DNA from: JBLIOB01 sp047639575
Lineage (GTDB): Bacteria; Bacteroidota; Bacteroidia; Flavobacteriales_D; Parvicellaceae
Length of the DNA: 9,520 nt
Direction: 5' to 3'
NCBI GenBank assembly: GCA_047639575.1
Contig: JBLIOB010000153.1
Span: 1 to 9,520 of the forward strand
Shown here: positions 6,118 to 9,520 of the stretch, one piece after another
How positions within the stretch are numbered: the first letter of the stretch is position 1
Layout of the letters: the number at the start of each line of letters is the position of its first letter
The notes under the pieces: generated by a model
The model's input: the letters and a program-made list of their open reading frames with translations, nothing else
Told to the model about the DNA's origin: nothing
Database searches by the model: none
Position numbers and translations under genes: made by a program

Positions 6118-7073
6118 ATTTGATAATCCTCATTCCCAAAACACCTCCCATAGCGCTCTTCTAAAACAGCGATATAAGCTTCTTTCATTTCATCAGATAA
6201 AAAAGAATTCCCAATCCATTCTATTGCTTTAGGTTTATTCTTCTTAATTCGGTTAAGCGCTCCTTTAATCTGCTTGTTAGTTAAACCAAGGCTAGATCCT
6301 AGTTTTTCAAAATGTGCTAGTTTCAGTTTCTTCTTTTTTCCTTCTAAGGTCAAAGCAAGTTCCTCTGTATCTTTTGGATTAACAATCGATACATTTAATA
6401 AATCATAAGCTGGAGATAATGTCCATCCAGAAGCAGACTCAATCATAGAGAAATTCTTCAAATGCATGTCATTGTTACCCGTCAAAAAACTAAACAAGGC
6501 CAACTCAAAGAAAAACAACTTGTCCAATACCGTATTGTCAGAATAGCTTCCTATGGCTTTGCCTACTTTCTCCATAGAACTTTTGTACTTATCAAAAGCC
6601 TCTGTAATCTGAAACATATCAATCATGTGTATTTTATCTCCAGCATCTGTTCTATCAATCCGTTTAGTTATATAAGATAATTCACCTGATGCTAATCGTA
6701 TTAAACTAGATGGAACAACACGTATTCCAAATGCTTCTGCAATTCGCATAGTTACATGCTCGTTTTCTGGCATTTCTTGAAAGTCTTCAGAAGGTGGTTT
6801 AAAAATATAGTTACCCCCTAATGCCCCGACCACGGTTAATCGGACGTCTGAATTTTCCTGTGTTTCTTTTACCAATGACATAGACAACTTTGCTTGTACT
6901 CCAGGAACAGCTACACTACGTTCCACCACGCTTTTTGCCAATTCAGTCATCTGATCTAACGTATAAGAAAGTTTGGGTGCATCCTTAGTTCCAAAAAACT
7001 CTATCCTGCATTTCTCATGGAAGCCTGTCTCTTCGTCCAGATCTTCGTAACAATACAGACACTTATTTTTCAT
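6108..7073 (-). CDS. hipT: HipT-like serine/threonine kinase toxin (HipA C-terminal kinase, split form)
   Basis: The 321-aa product is the kinase half of a split HipA. The start is set at ATG 7073 (MKNKCLYC). A GTG at 7097 would add 8 residues. Order: C-x2-C...H-x3-C motif at residues 3-22 (CLYC, FHEKC) that may bind zinc and is common in Bacteroidota HipA. Next comes FFGT, then the Gly-rich loop VAVPGVQAKL at about 54-63. The nucleotide Lys is in GGNYIFKPP (K92), followed by ENEHVTMRIAEAFGI and YITKRIDR. The catalytic loop is GNNDMHLKN (D202, N207), and the metal-binding Asp is in LSPAYDLLN (D224). All kinase residues are present, so activity is expected. Known HipA/HipT enzymes phosphorylate aminoacyl-tRNA synthetases (GltX, TrpS); the target here is unknown. 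The Ser-x-Ser autophosphorylation motif of some HipT loops is absent. It overlaps hipS by 11 bp. Confidence 0.88.
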   Translation of the reverse strand: MKNKCLYCYEDLDEETGFHEKCRIEFFGTKDAPKLSYTLDQMTELAKSVVERSVAVPGVQAKLSMSLVKETQENSDVRLTVVGALGGNYIFKPPSEDFQEMPENEHVTMRIAEAFGIRVVPSSLIRLASGELSYITKRIDRTDAGDKIHMIDMFQITEAFDKYKSSMEKVGKAIGSYSDNTVLDKLFFFELALFSFLTGNNDMHLKNFSMIESASGWTLSPAYDLLNVSIVNPKDTEELALTLEGKKKKLKLAHFEKLGSSLGLTNKQIKGALNRIKKNKPKAIEWIGNSFLSDEMKEAYIAVLEERYGRCFGNEDYQIWG

Positions 7074-7398
7074 CTTCTTCAGGTATTGGTACAACACTAA
7101 CAGCCCCTATACAATTCTGACAACAAGCCAATAACAAGCCCATTCTATCGTTAGGGTTTATCTTCCAGTTTTTGGACGCAATTTCCAATAACCACCCTTC
7201 AGGGATTAAGCCTTCAAAAAATGAAAACAAACGATTATCAGTATAAGCTTGATCTGATACAGGCATAGTAAATGTGATAAACTCTTTAGGATGCTCTTTC
7301 ACGTATGCTTCCTCATATTGGAAAACATACTCCCCTTCACCAGTTTCCGTTAATATACCGGCCAATGAATCTTTGTAATGTATTTCTGCTTGTCTCAT
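7063..7398 (-). CDS. hipS: HipS-like antitoxin (HipA N-terminal subdomain as a separate protein)
   Basis: The 111-aa protein matches the N-terminal subdomain 1 of HipA (Couple_hipA): DSLAGILTETGEGEYVFQYE, then FITFTMPVSD, then LFSFFEGLIPEGWLLEI and a closing GAVSVVP. In fused HipA this domain caps the kinase. In HipBST systems the free protein is the antitoxin that blocks HipT. The two adjacent Cys in LLACCQNCIG are unusual. The start ATG overlaps the hipB stop by 4 bp (ATGA), and the end overlaps hipT by 11 bp, which fits tight stoichiometric translation. The split is not a simple frameshift of one gene, since hipS ends with a complete domain and HipT starts with its own Cys/His motif. Confidence 0.87.
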   Translation of the reverse strand: MRQAEIHYKDSLAGILTETGEGEYVFQYEEAYVKEHPKEFITFTMPVSDQAYTDNRLFSFFEGLIPEGWLLEIASKNWKINPNDRMGLLLACCQNCIGAVSVVPIPEEDEK

Positions 7399-7604
7399 TC
7401 AGATAATTCTTTACTATTTACAGGAGCCAATTCGTGTCCAAACATGCTAAGAACCACATTTACCTTGTCCAGGTTCATGTTGGTTTTACCTTGTTCAATT
7501 TTACGGACAACCGTTAAGGCAACTCCTGCACGTTCTGCAAACTCTTCTTGTGTCAAGTTTACTCCCTTTCTCCGTTCCTTTACAAAATTGGCCAGCTGCT
7601 TCAT
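7395..7604 (-). CDS. hipB: HipB-like XRE/Y4mF-family HTH regulator
   Basis: The 69-aa protein is almost only a Cro/C1-type helix-turn-helix: LANFVKERRKGVNLTQEEFA, with recognition helix region ERAGVALTVVRKIEQGK, followed by TNMNLDKVNVVLSMFGHEL. The RKIEQGK and VLSMFGHELAPV pattern is that of Y4mF/HipB antitoxin regulators, whose role is autorepression of their toxin operon as a dimer. It is first in the operon and overlaps hipS by 4 bp. Its start codon (7604-7602) touches the proximal operator-like dyad TTATAT-N8-ATATAA, and two more sites lie upstream. It lacks any long extension for direct toxin binding, consistent with HipS being the neutralising partner. Confidence 0.9.
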   Translation of the reverse strand: MKQLANFVKERRKGVNLTQEEFAERAGVALTVVRKIEQGKTNMNLDKVNVVLSMFGHELAPVNSKELSE

Positions 7605-7623
7605 TATATGTATTTAGATATAA
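7604..7623. promoter_or_regulatory. Operator-like dyad 1 (proximal), TTATAT-N8-ATATAA
   Basis: Perfect 6+6 inverted repeat with an 8-bp spacer (GTATTTAG). It touches the hipB start codon and would cover the predicted transcription start downstream of the -7 box. E. coli HipB operators have the same geometry (inverted half-sites, N8 spacer) with a different half-site sequence. Confidence 0.7.
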
Positions 7624-7630
7624 AACTAAA

Positions 7631-7638
7631 CAAATATA
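7631..7638 (-). promoter_or_regulatory. Bacteroidota-type -7 promoter box for the hip operon
   Basis: The minus strand reads TATATTTG, a full match to the Bacteroidota -7 consensus TAnnTTTG, and lies between dyads 1 and 2. Transcription would start near 7623-7625, giving a leader of about 20 nt. The -33 element is not clear. Dyad 2 would cover the -33 region, so bound HipB would block the polymerase. Confidence 0.6.
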
Positions 7639-7643
7639 CAGAA

Positions 7644-7663
7644 TTATATGCAATTACATACAT
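7644..7663. promoter_or_regulatory. Operator-like dyad 2 (degenerate), TTATAT-N8-ATACAT
   Basis: The left half-site TTATAT is exact, followed by an 8-bp spacer (GCAATTAC). The right half matches ATATAA at 4 of 6 bases. Its centre is exactly 40 bp from dyad 1 and 40 bp from dyad 3, which is the main reason for accepting it. Confidence 0.55.
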
Positions 7664-7683
7664 TAAGCTTAGTCATCATGAGA

Positions 7684-7703
7684 TTATATTCTTTTGCATA
7701 TAA
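7684..7703. promoter_or_regulatory. Operator-like dyad 3 (distal), TTATAT-N8-ATATAA
   Basis: Perfect 6+6 inverted repeat with an 8-bp spacer (TCTTTTGC). The right half extends as TTGCATATAA, the exact inverse of TTATATGCAA at 7644-7653 in dyad 2. It lies about 60-80 bp upstream of the predicted hip transcription start. Confidence 0.65.
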
Positions 7704-7769
7704 CGAGCTAGGGCTTTAGCACTTTTATGTTTAGTCACATTGTACTGATAGATAAGACAATAAATGATG

Positions 7770-9273
7770 TTAGTCAATAATCAGTTTCCTGATTGACATC
7801 TTACGATCTTCCGTAACCATTTTAATGAGGTACATTCCCTTTTTGAAAGAACTAAAATCTAACGTGAAATACTCTGAACTTTCCCGTTGATTGAATATCA
7901 AGTTCCCGACCATGTCATATACAGCCAGTTGGCCATTTTGAAAAGATTCTGAGAATTGAAAATTAACTAGTCCTGTAGAAGGGTTGGGATAGATTTTAAA
8001 TTCTAGATCAAGCAATGTTAGCTCTTCAATCGCGTTGACCCAAGGAGTTGGGCATCCAAGGCTGTCACATCCATTACTGTCAAGTTTTATGACCCATGCA
8101 CGCTGTCCATCGGGAGATGGTGCTGTTGTCACGTCTCCGCACATCATTATCCCACCATCCGAAGTCCATTTCAAATCCCAAACATTATTCCAGTTTATTC
8201 CACCAAAAACACTCCACGATCTCTCCCAAATAATCGAACCAGAGGTATCCATTTCAACCATCCAAGCGTTCAAGCCAGTATTAATGCTTGCATCGTAAAA
8301 ATAACCTGCAGTAATAAAATTCCCATTAGTTCTTACCAGAGGTTCTCTCCCTAGATATTCTGTTTCACCATTTCGGTCTAAACTTTTTGTCCAGATTGTA
8401 TCTCCGTTTGGGTGCAGTTTAGCCAAATACGCGTCTGGGTACATGCTTGACGCTGAAGGCACTTGGCCAAATAACATGAGTTGTGTCTGAGTTAATTGTG
8501 AATACCCCGCCACCATCATCAAAGTCAGTACCGTACAATTGGAGCCACTCTTGATCGCCATTTTCATCCAGCTTCAGTAGAAAGATATCATCATCGATTG
8601 CTCCTGCTCCATTTCTATTCCAAACGCCTCCAACTAAATACCCACCTCCTGGATGGGGTCTAGCTAATCCTCCTAAGTCATCATAAATTCCGCCATATTC
8701 TTTTTCCCAGATTACCATTCCAGTGGCTGATAACTTCTTAATAAAAACATCGTTAGTGCCGCCTCCCGTGCTGACATCCGACTCTCCAACTAATATAATT
8801 GTCCCATCATCATTTTCTGATATGTGACGAACATAAGTCCAAGAGTTATTATGCTGACCAAATTCAAGATCCCAAATAATATTACCATCGAGGTCTATTT
8901 TTGCTAAATAGGCCATTGCGCTATCATTCATGTGGTTCAGAGTGTCAAGAATTCTTGCACCCGTAATTAATAAATTACTATCAGAGGTTAATACAAGGCC
9001 GTCACCAGTGGCAGACGTATAGAATACTGTGTTCTCTACATCTTATATAGGTTGGAATAGGCAAGTGTCACCTATTGAATCTAATTTTAAAAGATTCACA
9101 GTCCGCTTAGTTGGGTGGCTCTGGTTATTATTGAAATAGTAATAACCGTCAAATTCGACTATTGTACCAACAAAGTCGCTTCCTGTAGAGTTAAGATCGT
9201 AAGTTCGGTTAAAAGTATTCTGCCCCTGAGAAATCAGAGGCAGAATAAGCAATATGTATATAAGTTTTCGCAA
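7770..9273 (-). pseudogene. T9SS-secreted repeat protein, broken by a nonsense codon and a frameshift
   Basis: Three reading-frame blocks form one gene of about 500 codons. The 5' block starts at TTG 9273 (MRKLIYILLILPLISQGQ signal peptide) and stops at TAA 9045-9043. The same frame continues directly after that stop with DVENTVFYTSATGDGLVLTS and so on to about 8475. The frame then shifts by one base (TTHV to FGQVPSASSMYPDAYLAKL) and runs to the TGA/TAA region at 7770. The body is built of repeats of the form (Y)L.K(L/I)D.(N/D)G(D/N)..W alternating with GG...(I/V).GG. These are typical of secreted Bacteroidota propeller-like proteins. The C-terminus is a classic T9SS type A domain (KIYPNPSTGLVNFQF ... 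KGMYLIKMVTEDRKMSIRKL). A Tyr codon changed to TAA would explain the nonsense site. The non-ATG start is a third weak point. Confidence 0.8.
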
Positions 9274-9520
9274 TTATTCAATTATGAGCTTTCGCAAATA
9301 CGTGTCTCCTGCAGGTGATGTTACATAAATTATGTATAAGCCTGGTTCTAGAGAACTCAAATCCTCAGAGAATATTGTTTCTGTAACCTTGGTCCCCGGA
9401 ACATAAACAGGACTAAAACCCACTAGGACCACTTAACGCATTCAATTTGAGTGAGTTGCGATTTAGCCAAAGAATTCTTCTTACTGGTTAATTTACGGGA
9501 TATTTCTGCGGATTTCGACT
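9274..9520 (-). pseudogene. C-terminal remnant of another T9SS-secreted protein (truncated by window edge)
   Basis: The final frame ends SLEPGLYIIYVTSPAGDTYL then RKLIIE and a stop at 9276-9274, an unmistakable T9SS type A C-terminus. Moving upstream the frame shifts near 9415-9420 (NSLKLNALSGPSGF joins SPVYVPGTKVTETIFSEDL). Further up, KYPVN-stop-PVRRILWLNRN looks like a damaged YPNPVRRILWL, the motif that opens these domains. Two lesions in about 80 codons mark it as a pseudogene, unless the bases are wrong. Its stop codon is directly followed by the TTG used as start by the downstream gene, so the two were probably an operon of related secreted proteins. The rest lies beyond 9520. Confidence 0.65.

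Noticed and set aside
6462..6680. Plus-strand ORF of 72 codons
   Set aside because: It is antisense to the hipT kinase core, whose motifs are clear. It is a shadow frame.
6108..7398. One hipA gene broken by a frameshift
   Set aside because: The two frames overlap by 11 bp. HipS closes with a full subdomain and HipT opens with its own Met and Cys/His motif, so this is a genuine split as in HipBST systems.
7378..7617. Plus-strand ORF of 79 codons
   Set aside because: It is antisense to hipB. The hipB HTH is clearly the real gene.
7704..7769. Terminator between the decayed T9SS gene and the hip control region
   Set aside because: Only a 4-bp stem (GCTA/TAGC around 7708-7721) is visible, with no U-tract, which is too weak to call.
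8035..8298. Plus-strand ORF of 87 codons
   Set aside because: It is antisense to the T9SS protein, whose repeats and sorting domain are evident on the minus strand.
9115..9318. Plus-strand ORF of 67 codons
   Set aside because: It is antisense to a signal peptide and a T9SS C-terminus on the minus strand.
1..9520. CRISPR array, tRNA or rRNA genes
   Set aside because: I saw no regularly spaced identical repeats, and no cloverleaf or rRNA-like sequence on either strand.

Overview
The window is low-GC, AT-rich DNA that most likely comes from a Bacteroidota (Flavobacteriia/Cytophagia-like) chromosome. The evidence is several secreted proteins with Por/type IX secretion (T9SS) C-terminal sorting domains, a perfect Bacteroidota -7 promoter box (TATATTTG), start sites without Shine-Dalgarno sequences, and a split HipA kinase with an N-terminal Cys/His motif. 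It reads as an accessory region shaped by an IS6-family element, with many gene remnants around one intact regulatory operon.

Layout. (1) 1-105 is the right end of an IS6-family copy that starts outside the window. (2) 106-1420, minus strand: a trypsin-like secreted protease whose last codons and stop come from the IS end, preceded by a 43-aa secreted ORF and by the C-terminal stub of a gene cut by the next IS. (3) 1421-2212 is a complete 792-bp IS6-family copy with a transposase broken across three frames. (4) 2261-4831, plus strand: a run of envelope or secreted proteins (propeller protein with T9SS tail, small lipoprotein, a startless ORF, a secreted protein of unknown function). (5) 4878-4892 is a lone IS terminal repeat that abuts the C-terminal stub of another gene, whose stop overlaps the start of a secreted 178-aa protein. 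(6) 5585-7604, minus strand: a four-gene overlapping operon, hipB-hipS-hipT plus a frameshifted gene with a restriction-nuclease-like motif. (7) 7604-7703 is the control region of that operon, with three operator-like dyads of form TTATAT-N8-ATATAA (one degenerate) spaced exactly 40 bp apart around a good promoter box. (8) 7770-9520, minus strand: two decayed T9SS-secreted protein genes.

How the parts fit. HipB would bind the dyads and repress its own operon, HipS would neutralise HipT, and HipT would be a HipA-fold Ser/Thr kinase. This is the architecture of HipBST tripartite toxin-antitoxin systems. The fourth, translationally overlapping nuclease-like gene and the phased three-site operator are the most novel features. 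Other genes look like ordinary secreted cargo trapped between IS-driven rearrangements. The number of frame disruptions outside hipBST suggests decay, although assembly indel errors cannot be excluded from the sequence alone.
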